From assembly GCF_009935865.1 (NCBI RefSeq), contig NZ_QWEL01000001.1, positions 310,001 through 374,000 of the forward strand: DNA of 64,000 bases, in the 5' to 3' direction. The notes below the pieces were generated by a model. The model searched no databases, had not been told where the DNA came from, and worked only from the letters and a program-made list of their open reading frames with translations. Positions 1 through 10,020 of the stretch are shown here, piece by piece. Position numbers and translations under genes: made by a program. The first letter of the stretch is position 1, and every line of letters begins with the position of its first letter. This stretch comes from Odoribacter sp. Z80 (GTDB lineage Bacteria > Bacteroidota > Bacteroidia > Bacteroidales > Marinifilaceae).

Positions 1-1170
1 GGATTTCATTTTTTCTACCTGCAAAATAAAACAACGGTCATAATTCCGGTACAATTCCGTTCCCGCTTTTATTTTCACAACTTCATTACATACCAGCCAT
101 TTTCCATCTGCATGGTTAACCCTTATCCCCTTCAATTCTCCCCCATCCAGATAACATAAACCATCTCCGTTATTTATGGTCTCTTCTCCTTCTACACAGA
201 TTCTGTTTCCCTTCGTTTGCAAAACTCTGCCGATATACATTCCCATGGACTTGGGGGAATCCGGATTAACCAGCCCGGATGGGCGTCCTTCCAAAAAATA
301 GGTGGAATATCCCCGGTTAAAACTCCGCTCAGGAGCTGCCTTGAAAGAAACAACGCTCTTTCCGGAACCTATCCTTTTTACTTCCGGAAATTTGTCTATA
401 AGCGAAGAATAGTAATGAGTTACATTCGCTACATAGTTCTCATCTTTCAGACGTCCCTCTATCTTGAAAGAATCAACCCCTGCATCTATTAAATCTTTGA
501 TAAAGGAAGAAGCATTTAAATCCTTTAAAGACAGTATATATTTATTGTCCAAAATCACTTTTCCGGACTGATCCGATACCGACCATTTCATCCGGCAAGG
601 CTGGGCACATTCTCCCCGGTTTGCAGAACGGCCGAACATGTGCTGGGAGAGGTAACACTGACCGCTAAGGCTCACACACAATGCCCCATGAACAAACACT
701 TCAAGTTCTGCCTTTACTTCTTTCCGGATTTCCCGGATTTGCTCCAATGACAACTCCCTGGCCAATACTATCCGTTGAAAACCAACCTGATCCAGAAATT
801 TAATTCTATCCAGGTCATAGTTGTGCATCTGAGTACTGGCATGTAAACAAACCGGAGGTAAATCCAGACGTAAAATTCCGGGGTCCTGAACAATGAGGGC
901 ATCCACTCCAATTCCGTACAACTGGCGGATCATTTTCTCAGCTTCCGCCAATTCGTGGTCATACAAAATCGTATTTAAGGCAACAAACACCCGGCAATAA
1001 AACCGATGGGCATATCTGACCAATTCTGCAATATCAGCGATACTATTGGCAGCAGCCTTACGGGCACCGAAGGCCGGAGCACCGATATACACGGCATCCG
1101 CTCCGTTCTGAATGGCTGCCATCCCGATAGCCAGGTCTTTTGCCGGCGATAACAATTCAACTCTTTTCAC
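1..1170 (-). CDS. U32 family peptidase (partial, C-terminus beyond window)
   Basis: The reading frame is open from a GTG at 1170 to the window edge (390 codons), so the C-terminus is missing. The protein opens with KRVELLSPAKDL, the usual start of U32 (YegQ/RlhA-type) proteins, and around residues 170-190 carries VFVHGALCVSLSGQC, the U32 signature, followed by a Cys-rich RGECAQPCR segment. Family members are called collagenase-like peptidases, but several are now known to act in tRNA or rRNA hydroxylation or ubiquinone hydroxylation, so peptidase activity is not certain. GTG was chosen because it lies just before the conserved start and 10 bases after the bioD stop; no ATG fits. It follows bioD as the second gene of an operon. 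Confidence 0.85.
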   Translation of the reverse strand, partial: MKRVELLSPAKDLAIGMAAIQNGADAVYIGAPAFGARKAAANSIADIAELVRYAHRFYCRVFVALNTILYDHELAEAEKMIRQLYGIGVDALIVQDPGILRLDLPPVCLHASTQMHNYDLDRIKFLDQVGFQRIVLARELSLEQIREIRKEVKAELEVFVHGALCVSLSGQCYLSQHMFGRSANRGECAQPCRMKWSVSDQSGKVILDNKYILSLKDLNASSFIKDLIDAGVDSFKIEGRLKDENYVANVTHYYSSLIDKFPEVKRIGSGKSVVSFKAAPERSFNRGYSTYFLEGRPSGLVNPDSPKSMGMYIGRVLQTKGNRICVEGEETINNGDGLCYLDGGELKGIRVNHADGKWLVCNEVVKIKAGTELYRNYDRCFILQVEKMKS

Positions 1171-1180
1171 TCCGGACTTC

Positions 1181-1855
1181 TTACTTCCCTGTTTCTAATT
1201 CCAATTCCGGCCATTGCTCTCCTTCTATTACCGGTAGTTCCAGCAAGCGGCATGCAGGAAAATGTTCTTCCAGGTATTTCCGGATAATAGTAATGGAATC
1301 GTTTTTTATCCATTCGCTGTCGTTAGGGAAATCATTATAGACGACATATTTCACCTCTATTCCCCGGTATCTGCACAATTCCAGGCTCATCAAGGTATGG
1401 TTGATACTTCCCAACTTCGAAGAAGAGACTAAAATCAAAGGATAAGCATATTCCTGAATATAATCCATGGTCAGAAAATCACGGCTGACCGGAACATACA
1501 ATCCTCCAGCCCCTTCCAGTAACACCACATCATAAAGGGAAGCCAGTTTCTCGGTAGACCGATGAATCTTTCCGGTGTCTATCACCACATGGTCTATCTC
1601 AGCGGCCAGATGCGGAGACGCCGGATAAGTCATTACATAAGGACAGGTAGTCCCGTCTTTATCCACCTCCTGGGGTTCTATTCCCATAATCTCCCGGTGT
1701 TTGAGAATATCTTCCGAGATACCGGTACAACCGGTCTGGATAAATTTCTGGGTAATTACACTGATTCCCTGCCGACGGAGGCTCCGGGCAAGAACACCCG
1801 TTACAATTGATTTCCCGGCATCTGTATCAATTCCGCTAATAAAATATACTGCCAT
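1181..1855 (-). CDS. bioD: ATP-dependent dethiobiotin synthetase BioD
   Basis: 224 residues, the normal length for BioD, which closes the ureido ring of dethiobiotin from 7,8-diaminopelargonate, CO2 and ATP in the cytoplasm. The P-loop is GIDTDAGKS (residues 8-16), Lys37 matches the catalytic lysine of the family, and LLEGAGGLYVP near residue 113 matches the EGAGG motif. No other biotin genes are adjacent; its neighbour downstream is the U32 protein. A TACTTTTG -7 element lies about 36 bases upstream on the minus strand, divergent from the OmpA-family lipoprotein gene. Confidence 0.88.
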   Translation of the reverse strand: MAVYFISGIDTDAGKSIVTGVLARSLRRQGISVITQKFIQTGCTGISEDILKHREIMGIEPQEVDKDGTTCPYVMTYPASPHLAAEIDHVVIDTGKIHRSTEKLASLYDVVLLEGAGGLYVPVSRDFLTMDYIQEYAYPLILVSSSKLGSINHTLMSLELCRYRGIEVKYVVYNDFPNDSEWIKNDSITIIRKYLEEHFPACRLLELPVIEGEQWPELELETGK

Positions 1856-1890
1856 AAATAAACAAATATGAATATTGTAAATCTAAAGAA

Positions 1891-1898
1891 CAAAAGTA
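1891..1898 (-). promoter_or_regulatory. -7 element (TACTTTTG) for bioD
   Basis: CAAAAGTA on the plus strand reads TACTTTTG on minus, matching the Bacteroidota TAnnTTTG -7 consensus; the inferred start of transcription leaves a leader of about 30 bases before the bioD ATG. Confidence 0.5.
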
Positions 1899-1941
1899 TA
1901 AAATCCGACGTTAAAATACAGCAGACTACAAAGATAGTTTT

Positions 1942-1949
1942 TAACTTTG
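1942..1949 (+). promoter_or_regulatory. -7 element (TAACTTTG) for OmpA-family lipoprotein
   Basis: TAACTTTG fits the Bacteroidota TAnnTTTG -7 box and sits 37 bases before the ATG at 1986. It is arranged back to back with the bioD promoter. Confidence 0.5.
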
Positions 1950-1985
1950 CGGACTGATCATTTAAAACTCTAAAACATTCGCTAT

Positions 1986-2693
1986 ATGAAAGTAAGAAAT
2001 CTTATTACAGTAATCATTCTCGGAGGAAGTGTTATTTGTTCAGAAACCCTTCTATCCGGTTGTGCAAGTATGAGTAACACAGGGAAAGGAGCAGCCATCG
2101 GAGCAGGAGGCGGAGCAGCTTTAGGAGCTGGTATTGGCGCCCTGGCCGGCAAAGGAAAAGGAGCAGCCATCGGAGCGGCTATCGGAGCTGCTGTCGGTTC
2201 CGGAACAGGAGCTTTAATCGGGCGCCGCATGGACAAACAGAAAAAAGAATTGGAAGCTATCGAAGGAGCAAAAGTGGAAACAGTACAGGATGCCAACAAC
2301 CTTCAGGCAATAAAAGTTACCTTTGATAACGGAATCCTTTTTGCAACCAACAAAAGCGAACTGAGTGCTTCCTCCCGCGAGGCATTGACTAAATTTGCCA
2401 ATTCCCTGAAAAATTCTCCTGACACAGACATCACCATTTACGGACATACGGACAATACCGGAAGCCGGGCTGTGAATGAACGGATTTCAAAAGAACGGGC
2501 CGAGGCCGTTGCCAATTTTCTGGTAGGACAAGGTATCAGCCGTTCCCGAATCACAACGGAAGGACTTGCCTACGACCAACCGGTTGCAGACAACAATACT
2601 GCCGAGGGACGCGCACAAAATCGCCGCGTAGAGGTATATATTACAGCAAACAAAGATATGATCCGAAAAGCAGAAACAGGACAACTGAATTAA
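1986..2693 (+). CDS. OmpA-family lipoprotein with glycine zipper
   Basis: 235 residues. A lipoprotein signal peptide ends in LLSGC (Cys26). Residues about 33-78 are a glycine zipper made of GAAIGA/GALIG-type repeats that ends at GRRMDKQKK, and residues about 108-225 form an OmpA peptidoglycan-binding domain with the motif [13 protein letters not shown] followed by NRRVEVYI. The layout matches YiaD-like outer-membrane lipoproteins that tie the outer membrane to peptidoglycan. It is monocistronic, with its own promoter and a strong terminator downstream. The glycine zipper contains a short internal DNA duplication. The specific role is not predictable. Confidence 0.85.
   Translation: MKVRNLITVIILGGSVICSETLLSGCASMSNTGKGAAIGAGGGAALGAGIGALAGKGKGAAIGAAIGAAVGSGTGALIGRRMDKQKKELEAIEGAKVETVQDANNLQAIKVTFDNGILFATNKSELSASSREALTKFANSLKNSPDTDITIYGHTDNTGSRAVNERISKERAEAVANFLVGQGISRSRITTEGLAYDQPVADNNTAEGRAQNRRVEVYITANKDMIRKAETGQLN
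2085..2176 (+). repeat. 20-base direct repeat inside the glycine-zipper coding region
   Basis: The 20 bases at 2085-2104 recur at 2157-2176, 72 bases (24 codons) apart and in frame, encoding the KGAAIGA unit twice. This points to growth of the glycine zipper by internal duplication. Confidence 0.7.
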
Positions 2694-2719
2694 GCCGGAA
2701 CTGCATACCGGTATTTTTT

Positions 2720-2761
2720 ATACTGCCATTCCGCACTCCTGCGAAATGGCAGTATTTTTTT
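2720..2761 (+). terminator. Rho-independent terminator after the OmpA-family gene
   Basis: An 11-base-pair stem (2720-2730 with 2745-2755) is extended after one mismatch by CGCA/TGCG, with a four-base loop, and is followed by a run of T. The T-run covers the stop codon of the convergent phosphotransacylase gene. Confidence 0.85.
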
Positions 2762-3669
2762 CAGGCAGAAAGAATTGCCGCCAAAGCAATAGAATTTAAT
2801 TTGGTCTCCACATTATCGCCCCGGGAAGACAACACACTGGGAACCTGGGCTCCCATCAGGACGGCCCCCTGCCTGGAACCTCCCAGTTTACTATTGGTCT
2901 TATAAAAAACATTTCCCGACTCCAGATTGGGAAATATGAGACAATCAGCATCACCGGCCACCACCGACCGTATTTTCTTGATATCGGCAGCTTCTTTATC
3001 CACCGCAACATCCAACGCCATAGGCCCGTCAATCACCGCCCCGGTCAATTGTCCCCTTTCATTCATTTTCGATAGTACAGCAGCATCCACCGTCGACTGA
3101 ATTTTCGGAAGCACCTGTTCTGTCGGAGCAATCAAAGCCACTTTTGGTGTCTCCACCCCCAAGGCCTTTGCCGTATTGGTCACATACTTTATCATAGCCA
3201 TTTTCTGGCTTAAATCCGGACAAGGAATAACCGCCACATCACTAATCGTCAACAATTTGTGATAGGCCGGACATTCCATTACGGTGACATGGGAAAGAAT
3301 GGTATTAGGTGCAACCAAACCTTTTTCTTTGTTCAGGATAGCACGCATATACTTATCCGTACTGACCAATCCTTTCATGATCACATCAGCTTCTCCGTTC
3401 CGCACCATAGCAACAGCCGTTTCAGCAGCACGCATCTCTGCCGGCTCGTGAACAATCCGGAAACAGGACACATCATAACCGTTTTCCTGACAAACTTCAC
3501 AGATTCTTTCCCGATCCCCCACTAAGATACCTTCTACCAAACCAGCCTGAACTGCTGCATGAACAGCTTCCACCGAATGACTGTCGTTGGCATAGGCTAC
3601 GACCAAACGTTTTTTATGTGTGTACCCTTTCAACACTTCATATATATCACTAATCCTTTCAATTTTCAT
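2761..3669 (-). CDS. ptb: Phosphate butyryl/acetyltransferase family protein
   Basis: 302 residues, the length of the phosphotransbutyrylase/phosphotransacetylase-like family that swaps CoA for phosphate on an acyl thioester. Typical family segments include ADVIMKGLVSTDKYMRAILNK near residue 95, DGPMALDVAVDKEAA near 213, and the C-terminal NSKLGGSRQGAVLMGAQVP. In butyrate-forming bacteria the product would be butyryl-phosphate for an acyl kinase, but no buk gene is adjacent, so the acyl group preference is inferred only. It is divergent from the MFS gene, with a TAATTTTG -7 element about 33 bases upstream of its start. Confidence 0.8.
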   Translation of the reverse strand: MKIERISDIYEVLKGYTHKKRLVVAYANDSHSVEAVHAAVQAGLVEGILVGDRERICEVCQENGYDVSCFRIVHEPAEMRAAETAVAMVRNGEADVIMKGLVSTDKYMRAILNKEKGLVAPNTILSHVTVMECPAYHKLLTISDVAVIPCPDLSQKMAMIKYVTNTAKALGVETPKVALIAPTEQVLPKIQSTVDAAVLSKMNERGQLTGAVIDGPMALDVAVDKEAADIKKIRSVVAGDADCLIFPNLESGNVFYKTNSKLGGSRQGAVLMGAQVPSVLSSRGDNVETKLNSIALAAILSA

Positions 3670-3701
3670 AAATAAAATGATTATATGGTTTCAATTTGAA
3701 G

Positions 3702-3730
3702 CAAAATTAGATATTAATATTAAAAATCAA
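3702..3730 (-). promoter_or_regulatory. Promoter for the phosphotransacylase gene
   Basis: CAAAATTA at 3702-3709 reads TAATTTTG on minus (-7), and CAA at 3728-3730 provides a TTG -33 element 18 bases further upstream. Confidence 0.5.
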
Positions 3731-3781
3731 AACGGAATTGCACATTTTCTTAATTCATGTGCAATTTTATTGTCATTTCTT

Positions 3782-3789
3782 TATCTTTG
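3782..3789 (+). promoter_or_regulatory. -7 element (TATCTTTG) for the MFS transporter
   Basis: A perfect TAnnTTTG match. It predicts transcription start near 3796, which excludes the long upstream reading-frame extension and supports the GTG at 3812 as the start codon. Confidence 0.5.
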
Positions 3790-3811
3790 CCACATAAAAC
3801 AGGCCTTATTC

Positions 3812-4975
3812 GTGAATGCATTCAGGCAAAATATTATTTCTCTTTATTTAGTCAAGATATCCAAATGGTTTACCTTGATTATGCCCATTATCGTTTTATT
3901 CTACGAAGAAAACGGGCTCGGATTGAAAGAAATTCTTTTACTCAAAAGCGTATATTCCATCGTTTCGGTCAGTCTGGATATTCCAACCGGTTATCTGGCA
4001 GATGCCTGGGGAAGGCGTAATTGTCTGATAAGCGGTTGCCTGATCGCTTTCGGCGGATTTGTCTGTTATTCCTTTTCAGATACCTTTTATGCATTTCTTC
4101 TGGCTGAAATTTTACTGGGAACCGGACAAAGCCTTGTTTCAGGTGCAGATTCGGCCTTATTATACGATACGATGATAAAATACAACCGGGAAGACGAATA
4201 CCTCAAATACGAAGGGAAAGTCACCATGGTGGGTAACTTTTCAGAGGCATTTGCAGGAATATGCGGAGGTTTATTGGCAACCTCTTCTTTACGCCTGCCT
4301 TTCTATTGCCAGGTTGGTGTTGCCTTTATAGGAATCCCGGCAGCCCTGTTCCTACGGGAATTTTATACCAGAAAACACATAGAAAATCCCATCCGGAACA
4401 TAGGAGCAATTATCCGTTATTCCCTGATTACCAATAAAAATCTTTGTTATAACATCATATTTTCAGGCATTATCGGCACAGCTACTCTCACTATGGCGTG
4501 GTTCGTACAACCCGTCTTGATACATATAGCCTTACCGACAGCCTGGTTCGGAATCGTATGGACAATTCTTAATCTGACTGTCGGAATTGCAGCCCTGTAT
4601 TCAGATGCCTTAAATGCCAGATTGGGGGAAAATAAAACCTATATTTTCATTTTGTTGTTTATTGTCGGCGGATATTTGTCTGTTGCATATAGCCTCAATT
4701 ATTTCAGTCTTTTTTTGCTTTTCATTTTCTATATTGTCCGGGGCTTTGCCACTCCCATTCTGAAAGGCTACATCAACCGCCAGACTTTTTCCGAAATGAG
4801 AGCCACTGTTTTATCTATCCGGAATTTTATCATCCGCTTGATTTTTGCGGTAATGGCTCCTTTCATCGGATGGCTGAACGATGCTTTTTCACTTGCTTTT
4901 GCCCTTCAAATCGCCGCCCTGATTATTTTTATGCCGGGCTTACTGTTCCTGTTGTTGCAGTGGAAAAAAGAATAA
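3812..4975 (+). CDS. MFS transporter
   Basis: 387 residues with about 11-12 hydrophobic segments. The loop after the second transmembrane segment reads GYLADAWGRRN, the major facilitator signature (G-x-x-x-D-x-x-G-R-R). It would be a proton-coupled carrier in the inner membrane; the substrate cannot be told. The open frame extends upstream to 3620, but that part overlaps the divergent gene and would precede the predicted promoter, so GTG 3812 (VNAFRQNIIS) was chosen. The gene ends about 75 bases before the thiamin promoter. Whether it carries a thiamin precursor is unknown: it lies outside the riboswitch-controlled unit. Confidence 0.8.
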   Translation: MNAFRQNIISLYLVKISKWFTLIMPIIVLFYEENGLGLKEILLLKSVYSIVSVSLDIPTGYLADAWGRRNCLISGCLIAFGGFVCYSFSDTFYAFLLAEILLGTGQSLVSGADSALLYDTMIKYNREDEYLKYEGKVTMVGNFSEAFAGICGGLLATSSLRLPFYCQVGVAFIGIPAALFLREFYTRKHIENPIRNIGAIIRYSLITNKNLCYNIIFSGIIGTATLTMAWFVQPVLIHIALPTAWFGIVWTILNLTVGIAALYSDALNARLGENKTYIFILLFIVGGYLSVAYSLNYFSLFLLFIFYIVRGFATPILKGYINRQTFSEMRATVLSIRNFIIRLIFAVMAPFIGWLNDAFSLAFALQIAALIIFMPGLLFLLLQWKKE

Positions 4976-5051
4976 TCAAACGGACTTTTCCCCTTCTTTA
5001 TGCAGATGTACGGAAACGAAATGTCAATCTCTGCACAAAAGATAAAAGAAA

Positions 5052-5082
5052 TTTGCTGGTTTATCTTTTTCGTTTAACTTTG
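5052..5082 (+). promoter_or_regulatory. Thiamin operon promoter
   Basis: TTTG at 5052-5055, a 19-base spacer, then TAACTTTG at 5075-5082: a complete match to the Bacteroidota primary-sigma promoter (-33 TTTG, -7 TAnnTTTG). Transcription would begin near 5089, immediately before the riboswitch aptamer. Confidence 0.8.
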
Positions 5083-5091
5083 CTACGGATT

Positions 5092-5173
5092 ATTAAAGGG
5101 GTGCCTTAACATTACGGGCTGAGATTATACCCTCGAACCTGATCCGGGTAATGCCGGCGTAGGGAACAAGAGC
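5092..5173 (+). promoter_or_regulatory. TPP riboswitch (THI element)
   Basis: The conserved core is all present in order: GGGGTGCC, CTGAGATTATACCC, GAACCTGATCCGGGTAATGCCGGCG and AGGGA. It binds thiamin pyrophosphate and shuts down the thi genes. The distance from its 3' edge to the thiS ATG is about 70 bases. No clear terminator follows, but AGCAATTCT at 5171-5179 is perfectly complementary to AGAATTGCT at 5232-5240 next to the thiS start, which suggests control of translation start. Confidence 0.95.
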
Positions 5174-5241
5174 AATTCTGTTTATTTCTGTCCGTTTTAC
5201 TTTCCCCCGGATAATCTTTAAATAAAAAGAAAGAATTGCTT

Positions 5242-5442
5242 ATGCAGATTTTTATCAATGACATCCCCGTTGAATGCCAGTCCGGAATAAGCCTGACACA
5301 ACTTCTTGCCCTGCAAGATATACAACCGCTAAACATAGCGATAGCCATAGACAACACCGTTATCCCAAAAACACAATGGGAAACCACTTTCATCCGTGAA
5401 GGCAGCCATATTCTTATCATCAAGGCCGTACAAGGCGGATAG
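5242..5442 (+). CDS. thiS: Sulfur carrier protein ThiS
   Basis: 66 residues ending in the required Gly-Gly, which is adenylated by ThiF and then converted to a thiocarboxylate to supply sulfur for the thiazole ring. ThiS-type beta-grasp features are visible: MQIFINDIPVE at the start and VAIDNTVIPK-like IAIDNTVIPK in the middle. ATG 5242 was preferred over the in-frame TTG at 5236 because it gives the usual length. It is the first gene of the riboswitch-controlled operon, and its start region pairs with the sequence just after the aptamer. Confidence 0.92.
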   Translation: MQIFINDIPVECQSGISLTQLLALQDIQPLNIAIAIDNTVIPKTQWETTFIREGSHILIIKAVQGG

Positions 5443-5471
5443 CGAAAATACAATGTCGAAATATAAAATAA

Positions 5472-7238
<1,767 letters not shown>

Positions 7239-7251
7239 CAACCGGCACACG

Positions 7252-9234
7252 ATGCAAACAATCATTATTACATCCCCGCAATGGCTGAAAGATGAAGCCG
7301 TTATCTGCAACAATCTGTTTGCACACGGTTTGTCGCTTTTACACTTGCGCAAGCCCGGTGCAACTGCAGAAAGCTATGAAGAATTTATCCGGCAGATAGC
7401 GCCCGGCTACCGCTGCCGGATAGTACTTCACGATTATTATCACCTGGCAGAGACTTATCATTTACACGGCATCCATTTAAAGGGAGGAGACGGAAAAAAT
7501 TACCACCGCTACCCTCGGGTTCCCATCAGCATTTCCTGCCATAGTGTGGAGGAAATCCAAAATCTCCCGTTCCGGCCTGCCTATTGTTTCCTGAGTCCTG
7601 TATTCGACAGCATTTCAAAAAAAGGCTATAACAGCCGTTTTCCCGTCCTGCCGGATGTGTCAGGCCTTTCCGCTGATGTCATTGCCTTGGGAGGAATCAC
7701 TCCCGAACGCATAGATGCATGCCGTCTGGCCGGATTCAAAGGAATTGCCGCACTCGGCTATATTTGGGAACAACCCGACGAGGCACTCTCCCGCTTCCTC
7801 CGGCTGAAAACTCCGTTCACGATGAGCATTGCAGGATTCGACCCTTCTTCCGGAGCAGGAATTTCAGCCGACCTGAAAACTTGTGAAGCCACCGGAAGTT
7901 ACGGATTGGGAATTTGTTCCGCCATCACTTTTCAACAGGAAGATAAATATTCCGGCACCCACTGGATTCCTCTGTCAGAAATTCAACGACAATGTGAATT
8001 GCAATTTGAAAAGCATTTGCCGGAATACCTTAAAATCGGATTGATTGAAAATCTGGAAACGCTGGAACAATTGACGGCATGGCTGCAAGACACTTATCCC
8101 ACCATTAAAATCATCTGGGACCCCATACTCAAAGCTTCCGCAGGTCACATTTTCCACTCTGCCGAACGGTTTACGCTGGCTCCTGTCCTGAAAAGGTTAT
8201 ATCTGATTACACCCAATACCGAAGAACTGCATCAACTTTTTGGCACTTCTTCCCTAACAGACCTTCAAACCGTTTGCCATGACCACGGACTGAATATTTT
8301 GTGGAAAGGAGGACATACTCCCGGCACGGAAGTATCGGATTGCCTGATTACTCCCGGAGAAACTGTCCGCTTTACCGTTCCCCGGGATAAATACGGCAAG
8401 CACGGCACAGGATGTATTCTTTCGGCAGCCTTAATTTCGTTCCTTGCCCAAGGTCTGCCTTTAACCGAAGCATGTAGTAAAGCACAGATTTACATAACCC
8501 GGGTTATAAGAAGCAATGACAGTAAATTAGGCTTTCATACAATACCATACGCCTCTTTCCGTCCCAAACCTTTTCCCATGGAGTTGAATTTGCAGTATAT
8601 TACCGCTCCTAAAAACGATGTTTCATTGTGTGAGCAAATTGAAGCGGTATGCCGGGGCGGCATGCGATGGGTTCAGTTGCGCATGAAAAACGCCCCATTC
8701 GCTGAAATCCTGAAAGAAGGCCGGTTAATCAAAGAGATTTGCCACCGCTACAATGCTTTGTTCATTATTAACGACCATGTTGAAATTGCCCGGCAACTGG
8801 ACGCAGACGGGGTCCATTTGGGTCTGGAGGATATGGACCCCCGGGAAGCCCGGAAAATCCTCGGCCCGGATAAAATAATCGGTGCCACCTGCAACACCTG
8901 GGAAAACATACAACTGCGCCACCTCCAACAAGTGGATTACATTGGCCTCGGACCTTTTTCCTATACGTCCACCAAAGAAAAACTCAGTCCTGTTCTGGGA
9001 TTGGAAGGCTACCGCAAACTATTGGAGTGTATGCGGCAAAACAAGCTGTTCCTTCCCGTCTTTGCCATCGGCGGAATCACCGAAACTGACATCCCTCCTC
9101 TGATGCAAACCGGAATACAAGGCATTGCCCTTTCCGGACTGATTAAAAACAACGACAACATGCACTCTGAAACACAAAAAATTATTCATATCATAAATAC
9201 TACATCTCATGACACCTTTAAAAATTGCAAATAA
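7252..9234 (+). CDS. Three-domain fusion: TenI/ThiE-like + HMP-P kinase ThiD + thiamin-phosphate synthase ThiE
   Basis: 660 residues with three visible parts. Residues 1-185 are a ThiE/TenI-like barrel ([10 protein letters not shown] near 30, [11 protein letters not shown] near 145). Residues 189-440 are ThiD ([16 protein letters not shown] at 194-209, [10 protein letters not shown] near 289, anion-hole and catalytic [13 protein letters not shown] near 382). Residues 445-655 are ThiE (WVQLRMK near 473, [31 protein letters not shown]). The protein would phosphorylate HMP-P and couple HMP-PP to thiazole phosphate. The first domain probably acts like TenI (thiazole tautomerase) or is a second synthase; that part is inference. 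It overlaps thiG by 26 bases, so translation is likely coupled. Confidence 0.92.
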   Translation: MQTIIITSPQWLKDEAVICNNLFAHGLSLLHLRKPGATAESYEEFIRQIAPGYRCRIVLHDYYHLAETYHLHGIHLKGGDGKNYHRYPRVPISISCHSVEEIQNLPFRPAYCFLSPVFDSISKKGYNSRFPVLPDVSGLSADVIALGGITPERIDACRLAGFKGIAALGYIWEQPDEALSRFLRLKTPFTMSIAGFDPSSGAGISADLKTCEATGSYGLGICSAITFQQEDKYSGTHWIPLSEIQRQCELQFEKHLPEYLKIGLIENLETLEQLTAWLQDTYPTIKIIWDPILKASAGHIFHSAERFTLAPVLKRLYLITPNTEELHQLFGTSSLTDLQTVCHDHGLNILWKGGHTPGTEVSDCLITPGETVRFTVPRDKYGKHGTGCILSAALISFLAQGLPLTEACSKAQIYITRVIRSNDSKLGFHTIPYASFRPKPFPMELNLQYITAPKNDVSLCEQIEAVCRGGMRWVQLRMKNAPFAEILKEGRLIKEICHRYNALFIINDHVEIARQLDADGVHLGLEDMDPREARKILGPDKIIGATCNTWENIQLRHLQQVDYIGLGPFSYTSTKEKLSPVLGLEGYRKLLECMRQNKLFLPVFAIGGITETDIPPLMQTGIQGIALSGLIKNNDNMHSETQKIIHIINTTSHDTFKNCK

Positions 9235-9973
9235 TACTTTTACCTCCCGCCTATTCACGGGAACCGGAAAATTTTCATCCAATGATAAAATGGAAGAGGC
9301 TATCCTGGCTTCCGGCAGTCAGTTGGTTACGGTAGCAATGAAACGCATTCATGCGGAAGATAAAAACGATGATATGCTGAAACATATCCTTCGGCCGGGA
9401 ATACAATTGCTCCCCAATACCTCAGGAGTACGAAATGCCAAGGAGGCTATTTTTGCAGCCCAGCTATCCCGGGAAGCTTTCGGTACTGACTGGCTTAAAC
9501 TGGAGATTCATCCGGATCCCCGCTATTTATTGCCCGATCCGGTGGAAACACTTAAAGCCACGGAAGAACTGGCTAAAATGGGATTCATAGTTCTTCCCTA
9601 TTGCCAGGCCGACCCGGTACTCTGTAAACGTCTGGAAGATGCCGGGGCAGCCACTGTCATGCCATTGGGAGCACCTATCGGCAGTAATCAGGGATTACAA
9701 ACCCGGGAATTTCTGAAAATCATTATCGAACAAAGCAATATCCCGGTGGTCGTGGATGCAGGAATCGGAGCCCCCAGTCATGCAATGGAGGCAATGGAAC
9801 TGGGAGCAGATGCTGTACTTGTAAATACAGCCATAGCCGTCGCAGGCAATCCGGTGAAAATGGCCGAAGCATTTAAACAGGCCGTAGAAGCAGGCCGTAT
9901 GGCCTTCGAAGCAGGATTACCGGGAAAAGCATCCGCCGAGGCCAGCAGTCCCCTGACAACATTCCTCGGTTAA
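9209..9973 (+). CDS. thiG: Thiazole synthase ThiG
   Basis: 254 residues. ThiG forms the thiazole ring from deoxyxylulose phosphate, dehydroglycine and ThiS thiocarboxylate. Family segments include [12 protein letters not shown] at the start, [17 protein letters not shown] around 95 (Lys for the imine), [31 protein letters not shown] and [29 protein letters not shown]. The start [11 protein letters not shown] matches the family exactly, confirming the 26-base overlap with the fusion gene upstream. Confidence 0.96.
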   Translation: MTPLKIANNTFTSRLFTGTGKFSSNDKMEEAILASGSQLVTVAMKRIHAEDKNDDMLKHILRPGIQLLPNTSGVRNAKEAIFAAQLSREAFGTDWLKLEIHPDPRYLLPDPVETLKATEELAKMGFIVLPYCQADPVLCKRLEDAGAATVMPLGAPIGSNQGLQTREFLKIIIEQSNIPVVVDAGIGAPSHAMEAMELGADAVLVNTAIAVAGNPVKMAEAFKQAVEAGRMAFEAGLPGKASAEASSPLTTFLG

Positions 9974-10020
9974 ACGGCAACAACATTCATCAACCCCAAA
10001 GAGCAAATGCATCGTATATC

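Noticed and set aside
3620-3811. 64-codon upstream extension of the MFS gene
   Set aside because: It overlaps the divergent phosphotransacylase start and lies upstream of the TATCTTTG promoter; membrane-protein similarity begins after GTG 3812.
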